From Alphaproteobacteria bacterium (GTDB lineage: Bacteria; Pseudomonadota; Alphaproteobacteria; RF32; CAG-239): 64,000 nucleotides of DNA. Numbering within the stretch: position 1 is the first letter of the stretch; each line of letters begins with the position of its first letter. The DNA lies in contig CAAGHP010000014.1 in assembly GCA_900769705.1 (NCBI GenBank), positions 124,001 to 188,000 on the forward strand, written 5' to 3'. The translations under genes and the position numbers were made by a program. Positions 27,845 to 38,287 of the stretch are shown piece by piece. The notes beneath the pieces are model-generated. The model saw only the letters and a list, made by a program, of their open reading frames with translations. It was not told the origin of the DNA and made no database searches.

Positions 27845-29509
27845 TTATAAAATCTTATTTTCATAATTATCCAAAAGTGAAATTTCTTCGGCTTCTTCAT
27901 TTTGGAAAATCGGATGGACATTGCGGTTTTGATTGGTTGTTTTCTTTTTCATAATTTGTTTTACTTTTTCTTCATCATATATTTCCACGCGGTTGCGTCC
28001 GTTGTTTTTAGCTAAATACATAGCGTCATCAACTTGACGCAGCAATACGTCCAAGCTGGCGGTTTTTTCGGAGGAAACTACGCCGATACTGACGGTAAAA
28101 TGAAATTTTTCGCTGTTTTCACTTTCTATTTCTAAATCGGCGAGGCTTCGGCGCAGACGTTCGGCCACAATTTGTGCCGAATGAGTGTTGGTGTTGTCCA
28201 GGTAAATAACAAATTCTTCTCCGCCGAATCGGCAGACAATATCATCTTCACGCAAATCATTCTGGCAGCAGGCAACCAGTTCGGTTAAAACTTTATCGCC
28301 GGTTTTGTGCCCGTAGGTATCATTAACATTTTTGAACTTGTCGGCATCAATCATCAACAAACTGAAATTCTGTTGTTTTTTAATAGCTTCTTTAATGCGT
28401 TCCGGCACCAGTTTTTCAAAATAGCGACGGTTCCAAGCCAAAGTAAGCGGGTCGCGTTCGGCTTGAAATTGTAGACTTGTTTCTCTGGCTTTGCGCAGAG
28501 TAATGTTTTGAAATGCCATATATAAAGCCATTTCGTTGTTATATTCTATGGTTTTGGCTGAAACGGAGAGCCAAAACGGCGATGAATTTATTAAATTGCA
28601 AACCATTAAGTCAAAGTCCTGCACTTCGTGTTCTTTTTCCAATTTGGCAAAAAAGGATTTGCGGTTATCTTCATCAACAAAAAAGTCTTTAATTTTAAAA
28701 TAACCGCATTCTTTTTTGCTGAGGCCAAACATTTTGCAGGATTTGTCATTAACCAACAGAATTTTTTCGCCGGTTATTTTAGAAATTATAATAGGAAAAG
28801 GCGAAGAGTCTATCATTGCAGCAATTTGCAAATTAAGCTTATCAATCAGATTCCAGCTTTTCTGCAAATCTTCTTTAAGCAGGTTGATTTTGATAAAGAT
28901 AACGGCTGCGGCAAAAACATAGAGCCAGAACCAATTTAGAATATTCAGATTCAACCAATTATATTTAAAAAGATAGGCGGAGACAAACAGTTTGCCCCAA
29001 AGTATGAATACAGAACAAAACAGCAGAAAGTTACCAAGGTTAAAGCTGCTGAAACAGCGGTATAAAACAACAAGAATAAAAAAAGACAGTCCTAACAAAA
29101 TGATTATTGAATCAAAAATGTTTATATCGCCTTGGCTGTAGTTAAAAAATGAAAAATAGAGCCCTATAGTTAAGCATATTGATAAGTAGCACGTTAATAT
29201 TTCGCGGTTGGCCGGTTTACCGTTATGCAATTCTGCCGCGGCGTTGAGCCAGATTACTGAAGTCAGCAGCGCTAAAATCATGCGGGCAAAAGCTACAAAA
29301 TTGTAATTAAGTCCGATTTTGTAAAGAATATGCTCGTTTGGAGTCAAATATGTCAGGAGCACAATGCACAGTCCTCCGACCTGAAACATAAATAAACTGC
29401 GGAAATCTTTGGAGGTGCGAATCAGTAAAGTCGAACCGATGCCGATAAACAGCGACAGTATGCCGAATAAAATATTGTAGCCGGAATAAAATATACTAGA
29501 ACTGAGCAT
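27845..29509 (-). CDS. Membrane-bound PAS-GGDEF diguanylate cyclase
   Basis: 554 residues. About eight hydrophobic segments occupy residues 5-210, then comes a PAS domain (about 230-340), then a GGDEF domain (about 355-520). The active-site motif is RFGGEEF, preceded at the right distance by REDD, an intact RxxD inhibitory site, so product feedback is expected. The enzyme should make c-di-GMP from two GTP. The last 40 residues are polar and of unknown role. The signal sensed by the membrane or PAS part is unknown. c-di-GMP often controls pili and surface attachment, both of which are encoded in this window, but no direct link is seen. Confidence 0.9.
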   Translation of the reverse strand: MLSSSIFYSGYNILFGILSLFIGIGSTLLIRTSKDFRSLFMFQVGGLCIVLLTYLTPNEHILYKIGLNYNFVAFARMILALLTSVIWLNAAAELHNGKPANREILTCYLSICLTIGLYFSFFNYSQGDINIFDSIIILLGLSFFILVVLYRCFSSFNLGNFLLFCSVFILWGKLFVSAYLFKYNWLNLNILNWFWLYVFAAAVIFIKINLLKEDLQKSWNLIDKLNLQIAAMIDSSPFPIIISKITGEKILLVNDKSCKMFGLSKKECGYFKIKDFFVDEDNRKSFFAKLEKEHEVQDFDLMVCNLINSSPFWLSVSAKTIEYNNEMALYMAFQNITLRKARETSLQFQAERDPLTLAWNRRYFEKLVPERIKEAIKKQQNFSLLMIDADKFKNVNDTYGHKTGDKVLTELVACCQNDLREDDIVCRFGGEEFVIYLDNTNTHSAQIVAERLRRSLADLEIESENSEKFHFTVSIGVVSSEKTASLDVLLRQVDDAMYLAKNNGRNRVEIYDEEKVKQIMKKKTTNQNRNVHPIFQNEEAEEISLLDNYENKIL

Positions 29510-29647
29510 TTGTTACACCATATTTTAATAAAATTTGTTCTATAATAGCCATAAAGATTATAAAAACCAACATTATTTTAAAATAATTAGTGAAAAAAAT
29601 TTTTTATTGCGCTAAGTTTAGGGTATTAAACATAACGGGAGAAAAAA

Positions 29648-30838
29648 ATGACATATACGGCTCCGGACCATTACAGCTATAAATTTAAGTTTGATATTGA
29701 AAAATTGCCGGCTTCGCAAAAAGACCGTATTCCATGCAAACTAGCTTTGTGGGGAATGCTTTTTGGCTTGGTTTTTATTGCTTTGGGGGTGTTTGAAGCA
29801 GTAGCTTATTTTTTTGAGCCGGAAGATGCAAGCTATGATTTTAATTTGCCGGAACAGGGCGGCAGCGTAAATGTCGGGCCGCTGCGCTATTCTTTTGACG
29901 TATTTGTTTTTTTGTTTGGGCTGATTATCGTTTCTTTATCGGCTATGGCAATGCTGCGCTATAAAAAAATATTTTTTGACGGTGATAGAATTAAAATTGT
30001 ACATAAGCCGCTGTTTGGCGAAAAACAGGTTGAAACAGAGAATTTGTATAATTATTTAGGGGTTTTGTTCAAAGTTGAATATTATCAGCTGGGACTGATT
30101 AACCGCAATCGTTATATTATTGAATTGTATCACACCGATAAAAACAAGCGTGTTCCGCTATATATCAGCACCAGCGGCAAAAATATCCGCAAAATATGGG
30201 AATATTATGCCGCAAAGCTCAAAATGCCGGCGTTGTTCTTTACGGATAAAGGTTTGGTTTCGCGCAATCATGCGGAATTGCGGAAAACATTGAAAGATAT
30301 GTCAAAAAAATGGCAGCTGAAGGCTTTGTACAATAATGATTTAGCCGTTCCTGAATCTGTAAAATGCAAGGTTAAAAAGAATAAAGTTATTGTTAAGGAA
30401 AAACATCTGTTTTTTGACGCTTATAGCATATTAGCCGGTTTGGGCACAGTTTTTGTTGGGGCTGCTGCAGCCGCTTTGATTTATTTTCATCAGGATTTGC
30501 TGCAATTTTTGGGAACTTTGTGGTTCAGCGTGATTTTGGCTGTTTGCGCGGCAATAGTTTTGTTTGCAATTCTATCTTTATTCAGCAAAGATGTGTTGAT
30601 TGTGACCAGCCGCGATATTATCTTAGGACATAACATTTTGTTTTTGCGCATGGATGCCGAGTTTTTGCCTAAAAACCAGATAGAGGCGGTTGATGTGGGG
30701 CATAATCCTAGCACAGACAGATATTATTTGTCGGTTATATCGCACGATGGAAGCATGATTTTCGGCAAAAATATGCCGGTTGAAGATTTACAATGGGTGC
30801 GCGGATATATTATTCGCGAAATTGTTAGACAGGATTGA
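29648..30838 (+). CDS. Integral membrane protein, unknown function
   Basis: 396 residues, no recognised family. Two hydrophobic segments at about residues 32-52 and 78-100, then a soluble stretch of about 150 residues rich in Lys, then a second pair (about 255-275 and 285-310). Two similar strand-rich blocks follow the membrane pairs (IFFDGDRIKIVHKPLFGEKQ and VLIVTSRDIILGHNILF), so it may be a duplicated PH-like membrane domain, which is only inferred. The ribosome site is weak: GGGAGAAAAAA. It lies alone, 70 bases before yfgM. Confidence 0.6.
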   Translation: MTYTAPDHYSYKFKFDIEKLPASQKDRIPCKLALWGMLFGLVFIALGVFEAVAYFFEPEDASYDFNLPEQGGSVNVGPLRYSFDVFVFLFGLIIVSLSAMAMLRYKKIFFDGDRIKIVHKPLFGEKQVETENLYNYLGVLFKVEYYQLGLINRNRYIIELYHTDKNKRVPLYISTSGKNIRKIWEYYAAKLKMPALFFTDKGLVSRNHAELRKTLKDMSKKWQLKALYNNDLAVPESVKCKVKKNKVIVKEKHLFFDAYSILAGLGTVFVGAAAAALIYFHQDLLQFLGTLWFSVILAVCAAIVLFAILSLFSKDVLIVTSRDIILGHNILFLRMDAEFLPKNQIEAVDVGHNPSTDRYYLSVISHDGSMIFGKNMPVEDLQWVRGYIIREIVRQD

Positions 30839-30909
30839 GAAAATAATTTGCTTTATAACACTTTATTTGATATGGATAATATAACTTTTGTTTTTATGGG
30901 GATAAAATT

Positions 30910-31680
30910 ATGAAAAATACAGAGAAAAAAACAAGAAAACCGGCCACAAAGAAAAATATTGCGCCGAAAGCTGAAAAAATCAATAAAACGGAAACAGCTG
31001 CTAAAGCTGATGTTAATCCGGATTTGACCGATGCTTTTATCAATGAGGTAAGCGAAGAAGTTAAAAACGATAACTTTAAAGAATTATGGAATCGCTATGG
31101 TTTGGCAGTTATAGCCGTGGTTGTGATTGCCGTTTGCGGCGCCGTTTCTTTTGAAAAAATCAAAAATTTCCGCGTGCAGCGCAATCAGATGGCTACCGAG
31201 GCTTATATGGATTCCGCCCGTCAGCAGGATCCGGAAGCAATGATTGCCGCTTTGCAGAAAATCAATCAAAACGACCATGGAATTTACGGTGATTTTGCCC
31301 GTTTGCAGATAGCCAATGTTTTGATTGACCAGCAAAAAACGGATGAAGGTTTGGCAATGCTGGACGGTTTGGCCAAAGATACACAAGCCAATTCTGAAGT
31401 AAGACATATTGCTTTGATTAAATATGCCACATATAAAGTTGACAGCATGTCAAAGCAGGAATTGACTGATTTACTGAAGCCGGTTTTGGAAGCAAACAAC
31501 TCTTGGACTCCGCTGGCCAATGATTTGCTGGCAATGGCCGCTATCCGCGAAGGCGATTTACAGACAGCCCGTGAAATTTACGGTAAATTGCTAACAGTCA
31601 AAGATTTGCCTGACAGTTTCAAATCTAAAGTTCAAGAAATGATGTCTTCATTAAATTCTGCCGAAAACGAAGCTGAATAA
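30910..31680 (+). CDS. yfgM: YfgM-like tetratricopeptide membrane protein
   Basis: 256 residues. A Lys-rich, Ala-rich cytoplasmic extension (about 40 residues) precedes the family start EVKNDNFKELWNRYGLAVI and one membrane helix (about residues 62-82). A TPR-type periplasmic domain follows. In E. coli YfgM is an inner-membrane protein linked to periplasmic chaperones and encoded before bamB. The same order yfgM-bamB-der here supports the call. The long basic N-terminal tail is unusual. Confidence 0.85.
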   Translation: MKNTEKKTRKPATKKNIAPKAEKINKTETAAKADVNPDLTDAFINEVSEEVKNDNFKELWNRYGLAVIAVVVIAVCGAVSFEKIKNFRVQRNQMATEAYMDSARQQDPEAMIAALQKINQNDHGIYGDFARLQIANVLIDQQKTDEGLAMLDGLAKDTQANSEVRHIALIKYATYKVDSMSKQELTDLLKPVLEANNSWTPLANDLLAMAAIREGDLQTAREIYGKLLTVKDLPDSFKSKVQEMMSSLNSAENEAE

Positions 31681-31699
31681 TTTTTATATGGGTGATTAA

Positions 31700-33013
31700 A
31701 TGTTGAGCAAAAAAACAAAATTTTTAACCGGTTTGCTGGCTATATTGGCAGCCGGAGCTTGTTCCGGCGACAAAGTTCTGCCCAAAGGAGAGCGGCTTTC
31801 GGTGCTTGATCCGGTGGCGGCGATAAAGCCTGATGTGGTGTCGGCCGGCGAACGCGTAGTAATTCCGGCAGCTGCGGCAAATGCCGATTGGCTGCAGGAA
31901 GGGTATAATGCTCAGCATATTCAAAACAACTTTAAGGTAAGCACTGCATTTCAAAAACAATGGAAAAGCAGCTTCGGCAAAGGAAATTCTAAGCGAGAAT
32001 TTTTGATTTCCAAGCCTTTGGCAGCAAAAAATAAAGTGTATGCTTTGGATGCTGCGGGGCGGTTGAGCGCGTTTGATTTGAACAGCGGCGAGCTTGTGTG
32101 GAAATTGCAGTTGCAGTCTAAAAATGACAATGTTTATGACACAGCGATTAAAGGTGCCGGTATTGCGCTGAACAACGGCGTTGTTTATGCCACAACCGGT
32201 TACGGCGCCGTCTATGCCGTCAATGCGCAGAAAGGCGAAATTTTGTGGACAAAGTCTCTGCAAACGCCTATCCGGATTGCTCCGATGGCGGCAAACGGCA
32301 ATGTGTTTGTGCAAAGTGTGGATAACAAATTTTATGCTTTGAATGCCAAAAACGGCGAAGAACAATGGAAATATGACATATCTATGGAAAACACCACGCT
32401 GGTGGGCGGGGCTCCGGCAGCGTATTCCGCCGATTTAGATATGGTGGTTACAGGTTTTTCAAACGGTGAAATTCAAGCTTTTAACGCGACTTTGGGCGCG
32501 CCCCTATGGTCTGATGTTTTGATTTCTAACCGCCAAGCCTATTCCTCGACGTTTTTGGATACGGTCAAAGCTGCTCCGGTTATTGAGGGAGAAACGGTTT
32601 ATGCCGTTGGCAACGCCAATGTTTTGACGGCTATTGATTTGCGCAGCGGCACCCGCAAATGGGAAAAAGAAATTGGCAGCGTAAACACACCGCTTTTGGT
32701 AGGCAACACGTTGTATGTGGTGTCAAATACCAATGATTTGCTGGCCGTGAACAAAGACAACGGCGATGTTTTATGGGCCACTCCTGTAAACTTGGGGAAA
32801 AAACCGGCCGATGTGATGATTTTTAATCCGGTAATGCTGGACGGGCGCTTGATTTTGGCGCTTTCCAACGGCACTGTTTATGCCTATATGCCGCAAACCG
32901 GCAAGCTGCTAAATTCGGTGGATTTGGAAGAAAACTTAAATTCTGCCCCGATTGCTGCCGGCGGATATATATTTTTTGTGACGGCCGATGCCGATTTAAT
33001 TGCTTATAAATAA
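31700..33013 (+). CDS. bamB: Outer membrane protein assembly factor BamB
   Basis: 437 residues. Lipoprotein signal MLSKKTKFLTGLLAI ending in lipobox AAGAC. The mature protein is an eight-bladed beta propeller with repeated PQQ-like blades such as ALDAAGRLSAFDLNSGELVW, YAVNAQKGEILW and LTAIDLRSGTRKW. It is a BAM complex accessory lipoprotein that helps insert outer-membrane beta barrels. It lies between yfgM and der, as in many proteobacteria. Confidence 0.93.
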   Translation: MLSKKTKFLTGLLAILAAGACSGDKVLPKGERLSVLDPVAAIKPDVVSAGERVVIPAAAANADWLQEGYNAQHIQNNFKVSTAFQKQWKSSFGKGNSKREFLISKPLAAKNKVYALDAAGRLSAFDLNSGELVWKLQLQSKNDNVYDTAIKGAGIALNNGVVYATTGYGAVYAVNAQKGEILWTKSLQTPIRIAPMAANGNVFVQSVDNKFYALNAKNGEEQWKYDISMENTTLVGGAPAAYSADLDMVVTGFSNGEIQAFNATLGAPLWSDVLISNRQAYSSTFLDTVKAAPVIEGETVYAVGNANVLTAIDLRSGTRKWEKEIGSVNTPLLVGNTLYVVSNTNDLLAVNKDNGDVLWATPVNLGKKPADVMIFNPVMLDGRLILALSNGTVYAYMPQTGKLLNSVDLEENLNSAPIAAGGYIFFVTADADLIAYK

Positions 33014-33024
33014 GGAGATGTGAC

Positions 33025-34404
33025 GTGCTTTCTGTTGCCATAATCGGACGTCCGAATGTTGGAAAATCTACATTGTTTAACCGCTTGGTCGGTAAAAAAT
33101 TAGCTATTGTCCACGATATGCCGGGGGTAACGCGTGACCGCAAGATGGCGCCGGCAAAATTTAGAGATTTGGAACTGCAGCTGATAGATACAGCCGGTTA
33201 TGAATATTCGACCACTGACAATATGGAAAGCCGGATGTGGAAGCAAACGCAGATGGCGATTGCCGAGGCGGACGTTTGTTTGTTTTTGTTTGACGCGCGC
33301 GCCGGTGTGCAGCCTTATGACGAGCAGTTTGCCGATTTGGTGCGCCAAACCCATAAACCGGTTATTTTGCTGGCGAACAAATGTGAGGGCAAAAAGCATG
33401 AAGACGGAATTTATGAGGCCTATAAGCTTGGTTTGGGCGAGCCGATACCTTTTTCGGCCGAGCATGGCTTGGGTTTTGAAGATTTATACACCTGTTTGCA
33501 TGAAGCTGAAGAGGCAAAAGACAAAAAAGAGGCCGAGGAGCCTAAAACAGTGCTCTTAGGCCAGATTCCGGAAGATTTTTCGGTGGAAGAAGCCAATAAG
33601 CGCCCGATACAGCTGGCTTTTGTGGGACGTCCGAATGTGGGCAAGTCAACGCTGGTGAATGCGCTGCTGGATGACGAGCGTATGCTGACGGGGCCGGAAG
33701 CCGGTATGACACGTGATGCCATAACCACTAGCTGGCAATGGAAAGGCCGCAAGTTTAATTTGGTGGACACCGCCGGTTTGCGCCGTCAGTCCAAAGTGAA
33801 AAATTCGCTGGAAAAGATGTCTGTGGAAAGCACTAAGTATGCCGCCGATATGGCGCAGGTTGTGGTGCTGGTTTTGGATGCCGACGCCGTGTTGGAAAAG
33901 CAGGATTTGACGATTGCCCGCCGTGTGATAGACGAGGGCAGGGCGCTGGTTATTGCCGTAAACAAATGGGATATTGCCAATCGTAAAGAGGCTTTGGAGC
34001 AGCTGAACTATAAGCTTATGACTTCTTTGACGCAGGTTGCCGGAGTGCCGACCGTGACGATTTCCGCACTCAAAAAAGAGGGGTTGGATAAGCTGATGAG
34101 CGCCGTACTCAAGGTTTATGACCGCTGGAACACTCGTATTCCGACTGCTCCGCTGAACAAGTGGTTTTCGGATGTGCAAGAGCAAAATCCGGCGCCGCTG
34201 GGGAAAAACAAGCGCCGTATTAAGCTGAAATTTATTACACAGGCTAAGTCGCGTCCGCCTTCATTCTTTATTTTTTCGAGCAATCCGGAAGGGCTGCCGG
34301 ACTCGTATTTGCGTTATTTGACGAATAGTCTGCGCGACACGTTTAATTTGGGCGGCGTGCCGATTAGAATTACGGTGCGCAAGTCCGATAATCCGTACGC
34401 CTGA
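33025..34404 (+). CDS. der: GTPase Der (EngA), ribosome assembly
   Basis: 459 residues with two G domains. First: GRPNVGKSTLFNRL, DTAGYEYS, NKCEGK. Second: GRPNVGKSTLVNAL, DTAGLRR, NKWD. A C-terminal KH-like domain follows (KLKFITQAKSRPPSFFIF). It acts in maturation of the 50S subunit. It starts with GTG at 33025, with AAGGAG 7 bases upstream. Confidence 0.96.
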   Translation: MLSVAIIGRPNVGKSTLFNRLVGKKLAIVHDMPGVTRDRKMAPAKFRDLELQLIDTAGYEYSTTDNMESRMWKQTQMAIAEADVCLFLFDARAGVQPYDEQFADLVRQTHKPVILLANKCEGKKHEDGIYEAYKLGLGEPIPFSAEHGLGFEDLYTCLHEAEEAKDKKEAEEPKTVLLGQIPEDFSVEEANKRPIQLAFVGRPNVGKSTLVNALLDDERMLTGPEAGMTRDAITTSWQWKGRKFNLVDTAGLRRQSKVKNSLEKMSVESTKYAADMAQVVVLVLDADAVLEKQDLTIARRVIDEGRALVIAVNKWDIANRKEALEQLNYKLMTSLTQVAGVPTVTISALKKEGLDKLMSAVLKVYDRWNTRIPTAPLNKWFSDVQEQNPAPLGKNKRRIKLKFITQAKSRPPSFFIFSSNPEGLPDSYLRYLTNSLRDTFNLGGVPIRITVRKSDNPYA

Positions 34405-34466
34405 GTTTTGGGTGTGGGGTGTGCCGCCCAAGAATGACATTTAAGAGTGGTGGTGTATACAATAAA

Positions 34467-34488
34467 AAAGGGAGGCGAGGCCTCCCTT
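34467..34488 (-). terminator. Terminator of the PilV-like gene
   Basis: On the minus strand GGGAGGC, CTC loop and GCCTCCC are followed by six T, just after the stop codon at 34497. Confidence 0.88.
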
Positions 34489-34496
34489 AATGCGTC

Positions 34497-37400
34497 TTAC
34501 CACACTTCGTCGTATTTCAGGCTAGGGTCGTTTAGACGTTTTTGGTAGTTAGAATTTCCTGATTCCTTCTTGTAGCTGGTAGGTACTTTATCCATTGTTT
34601 GTAAATAATTATAATTATCAACAAAATTTTCATAATCATAATTATAACCTTTAAACATATTGGTTCTGTCAAAGTAGCAGTAAACTGTAGCATAGCCTTC
34701 CAAAGAACCTCTGATAACCGGGAAAAGGTTCCAGTAGGCTTCATCAGTAGCTTTCAGTCTTGTTTGAGGAGTAAAGCCACTATACAGACTGGTTGGGTAT
34801 AAAAAGCCCATCATAGTAGCCCAGCCTCGAACATAGCTTGGATTAACATACTTCGGGTTTTTATCGTCTGCTTCTGATGATGGTTTTTGATACAATGGTT
34901 TTACCATAGACTTTAACCAAGTGCTTTGCTGGAATGTCAGCGGAACAACAGGGTGCTGATCACTATTGGCAGTTTGAGTTAAAACATACTTTGCTGTTGT
35001 TACTTTGTTTGGATCAATAGTGACTTCTTGATTATTCTTGTCTGTGGCTTTACCGGTTACGCCAACCAGTTCATACGCAACTTGTGAATCGTTGACAGAA
35101 GCTGCAATTTGATCTGAGCTGGCGTTATTCGGTACTACGTAATAGGAATTTGCAGGGGCAACCTTCTCGTTTCTTTTCATCAGTTTACCTGCTTGACCGA
35201 CTTGGAAACTTGCCGGAGTTAAGGTAATCACACGTCCATATCCTGGAGGGCATTGCGGAGCCGGAACCACACCCAAAAACGGTGAAGCCCAAGCACTTTC
35301 GGTAGCCAAATCTAATTTATCACCACTTGATAGTTTATTACTATCAGCATCTGCAATTCCGTATAAATATTCATAAGTTTGTGTGCTTAAATTTAATTTT
35401 TCAAGTTCGTTCTCTTTTACAGTGTTATTTACCACATAAATACCTTTATTGATAAAGTCCGGCAAAACATCGCTTAAACGAGCACCGCCGCGGGTAGTCA
35501 GTTTGATATCGTGCATAACCGAGGTATAGGCCGGATTTACCATATAGGTATCATACCTATTGGCAGTGCTTGTGTTATTGTATTTTTCCCATTCGTTATT
35601 AGAAGATATAGTTTGCAAAATCATAGGCACTCTGGCTCCATATTTTCCTGACGAATGGGGCTGTCCTGTCATAGAGGCCTCTGTAATGTCAGGATTGTTG
35701 GCGACAAAGCGAGATGCTTTGATTACACCTAAACCTTGGTCCGCAGACTTATCTGTATTACCAGAAGATACACTTTCTTCTCTTTCGCCGTGGATTTCTA
35801 CAAAACCCTTGCGGATATAAATAGTTCCATCATCTGTATTGATGCCATTATTGTTAGAATTGTTATTATTACTATTTTTATTTACTTCATCGGTTGCGCC
35901 TTGTTCAATAATCAAAATATTCTTATACGCATTAGATATTTGGGCATCATCGCTGCGCTGTATAATGTTAATACCAGCATCAGTTTGTATGGTGTCTCCG
36001 CCAATGCTAATCAGCTTATGGGCTTTATTAGTTGTGTCCGCATCGGTGGCGCCGGCGGCGACTTTACCGCCTGCTTCGTTGGTAATCAACACCTTGCCAT
36101 GCATCGTGATGTCATAGTTATCCGCATAGGTATTGGATGGAGAGTTATCATTAGGATCATCATTAGTACGTACGCTGAACACTTGTTTTTTGTTTGTGTC
36201 ATCATCTGTGTACACATTCAAATTAGCATTCGCCATGTCAACAGTACCATTGTCAAATAAAGTGCGTATATATTTAGCATTAGTTTTATCAACAAACTCA
36301 GTATCGTTCATATATGTTTTTCCGCCAATAGTTAATTGTCCGTCCTCCATTCTAGCTTGCATTTGACTATTACGCAGTAGCAATGTATTGTCATATAATT
36401 CATTTTCGTAAATATCATCACTATCTTCGTAATCACTAGGATCCATAGCTTGTATAAGTGTACCTACACCACTGAATGAAGCGTATCCTCTTGAGCGAAT
36501 ATCAACGTCATTAGATATTGCTTTGATAGTATCTTTAGTTAATGCAAATTTAGTGCTATGGTCAGATTCTTCTTGTCCTCTTGGATTGGTAATATCTTTA
36601 GCTGTGCTATCAACACTCAAGGCGATTTGGTCTTTGCTGATGTTTACACGGGTGCCTGATTTATCGGAGGTTAATTTGCCGCTTGTATCATCATATACAG
36701 CTTCGCGGTTTTCTGGGTTGGCAATCAATACTCCGTCAGCATCCACGGTCATCCATTTGTTCACATCGTCAATGTGTTCTGAACCAGCACTTAGTGTGGC
36801 TAAACGCAGTTTCTGTGTATCAATCTGTCCTGCTGTGAGCAAACCCTCAAATTTGGCGTTAGCACCAACTCTCATCGGAAAAGTAGGCTCTGTATTATTA
36901 TAAGAAATTGTAGGTACTGCAGTCCCATCTGGCAATTCCTTTATTCCGTCATTCATTATTAGGATTCTGTCATTATCAGATGCTGGTACATCATTGTTTC
37001 CGGTATTGTTGATTTGCATAATGTTATCGGCAAAAAACGTAACTCTTCCCCAAGGGGCGTCATTATTATCATTTTCGGATGTTTTGTCTGCAAAAGGCTT
37101 AATTCTGATTCCATAGTTAGGTTCTGTAGCGCCCGGGTGTTTATCTATGACACCTATTTTTACATCATTCCAAAATCCAGCCAAACCAGCCAAGGTTACA
37201 TTACGATCAACAATCAACTGTCCTCTGGTTTCGGTGTCGCCGTTGTTGGCGATGGTAAAAGCATAGTCGCCTTTGTTGCCATCTGCACCAGCGGTACGGC
37301 CAAAGCTTAATTGATTTTGCAAAACTCTAAAGTCGGAATCTACCGCTTCCAAAGTGCCTAAAAGATAGGTATCAGGTTTGTTTCCGGCTACATACAAGCC

Positions 37401-38276
37401 ATAGTTTGAAGCTTCATCCAAATCCTTGTCGCCGCCCGCATATTCCGCACCGATAATCATACTCTTGACATTGCGGATGCTAAAGGTTTTATCTTTATAT
37501 TTTTCTTCATCATTATAAACATCATTAGCTATGTCTGTATTGCCCATATACAAATCCGTGCGCATGGTGTTTTTCCACAGGCTGGAGCTGTCGGTGTCGC
37601 CGGCGTCGCGTCCGCGCTGCAGATATTTATCCATATCCACTTCATTATTGACTGCCGAGTTAATAGTATCCGCCGAAGCCGTCACGATGGAATACTCTTC
37701 GGCATTTTCGGCCTTGTCAGGAAAAACGCCTTTATAATCGGTTTCTTCCAATTTCCATACGCCGCCGATACCGCGCGCCGTTTTGCCTTTTTCGGTCACA
37801 AATCCGCCGCTGGAACCAACCAGCGAGGCAATACGCGAGGTGCGCTCTTGCCCGATGCCGTTGTCGGCATTAGCTTTGGCCGGAAACAGCACAAACGCCG
37901 TCAGGTTGTTATCTTTGCGGGCAATGGAAATTTCCGGATCTCCGTAGTTATACAGCGCCTTTTTCATATTGAAACCATACGGCAGGTAATTTTTTATCTG
38001 GTCAAAAGTTATTTTGCGGTAGTTAGACGCGTTGCCGGTGGAGTGTTCCATTTCGCTGACAATGGTTGAATAGTTGGCGCCCACATAGTCGTTGGCCGCG
38101 TTCATAACCGTGCGGATGGTGGAAGCCGTGTTGATATCTTCCACTTCCATAGTGCGCTCGGCCGATTTTTTATACATGGTCGGCGTCACAACGGCAATTA
38201 GCCCCAGCATGGCCAAGGCTTCTATCATTAAGCCGCCTTTCTGGGCAATAGATTTTGACATATTACGGCGTTTCAT
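34497..38276 (-). CDS. Giant prepilin-like protein resembling PilV tip adhesins
   Basis: 1259 residues from ATG 38276, with AAGGAGA six bases upstream. The N-terminus has a basic leader and the prepilin site KG/GLMIEALAMLGLIAVV, with Glu at mature position 5. The next segment (NTASTIRTVMNAANDYVGANY) resembles the PilV/shufflon N-terminal domain of type IVb pilus tip adhesins. The long middle is Asn/Asp/Thr-rich and strand-like, similar to phage-fibre or adhesin stalks. Near the C-terminus, ARLSDVLPDFINKGIYVVNNT and APQCPPGYGRVITLTP precede a Tyr-rich tail. It is probably a secreted pilus-associated adhesin. No shufflon recombination repeats or recombinase are visible. The adjoining upstream gene is at 38288. 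Confidence 0.7.
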   Translation of the reverse strand: MKRRNMSKSIAQKGGLMIEALAMLGLIAVVTPTMYKKSAERTMEVEDINTASTIRTVMNAANDYVGANYSTIVSEMEHSTGNASNYRKITFDQIKNYLPYGFNMKKALYNYGDPEISIARKDNNLTAFVLFPAKANADNGIGQERTSRIASLVGSSGGFVTEKGKTARGIGGVWKLEETDYKGVFPDKAENAEEYSIVTASADTINSAVNNEVDMDKYLQRGRDAGDTDSSSLWKNTMRTDLYMGNTDIANDVYNDEEKYKDKTFSIRNVKSMIIGAEYAGGDKDLDEASNYGLYVAGNKPDTYLLGTLEAVDSDFRVLQNQLSFGRTAGADGNKGDYAFTIANNGDTETRGQLIVDRNVTLAGLAGFWNDVKIGVIDKHPGATEPNYGIRIKPFADKTSENDNNDAPWGRVTFFADNIMQINNTGNNDVPASDNDRILIMNDGIKELPDGTAVPTISYNNTEPTFPMRVGANAKFEGLLTAGQIDTQKLRLATLSAGSEHIDDVNKWMTVDADGVLIANPENREAVYDDTSGKLTSDKSGTRVNISKDQIALSVDSTAKDITNPRGQEESDHSTKFALTKDTIKAISNDVDIRSRGYASFSGVGTLIQAMDPSDYEDSDDIYENELYDNTLLLRNSQMQARMEDGQLTIGGKTYMNDTEFVDKTNAKYIRTLFDNGTVDMANANLNVYTDDDTNKKQVFSVRTNDDPNDNSPSNTYADNYDITMHGKVLITNEAGGKVAAGATDADTTNKAHKLISIGGDTIQTDAGINIIQRSDDAQISNAYKNILIIEQGATDEVNKNSNNNNSNNNGINTDDGTIYIRKGFVEIHGEREESVSSGNTDKSADQGLGVIKASRFVANNPDITEASMTGQPHSSGKYGARVPMILQTISSNNEWEKYNNTSTANRYDTYMVNPAYTSVMHDIKLTTRGGARLSDVLPDFINKGIYVVNNTVKENELEKLNLSTQTYEYLYGIADADSNKLSSGDKLDLATESAWASPFLGVVPAPQCPPGYGRVITLTPASFQVGQAGKLMKRNEKVAPANSYYVVPNNASSDQIAASVNDSQVAYELVGVTGKATDKNNQEVTIDPNKVTTAKYVLTQTANSDQHPVVPLTFQQSTWLKSMVKPLYQKPSSEADDKNPKYVNPSYVRGWATMMGFLYPTSLYSGFTPQTRLKATDEAYWNLFPVIRGSLEGYATVYCYFDRTNMFKGYNYDYENFVDNYNYLQTMDKVPTSYKKESGNSNYQKRLNDPSLKYDEVW

Positions 38277-38287
38277 AGGCGTTCTCC

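Noticed and set aside
34497..38276. Antisense frames inside the PilV-like gene as separate hydrophobic proteins
   Set aside because: They reflect Asn/Asp/Thr-rich codons read backwards and have no initiation signals.
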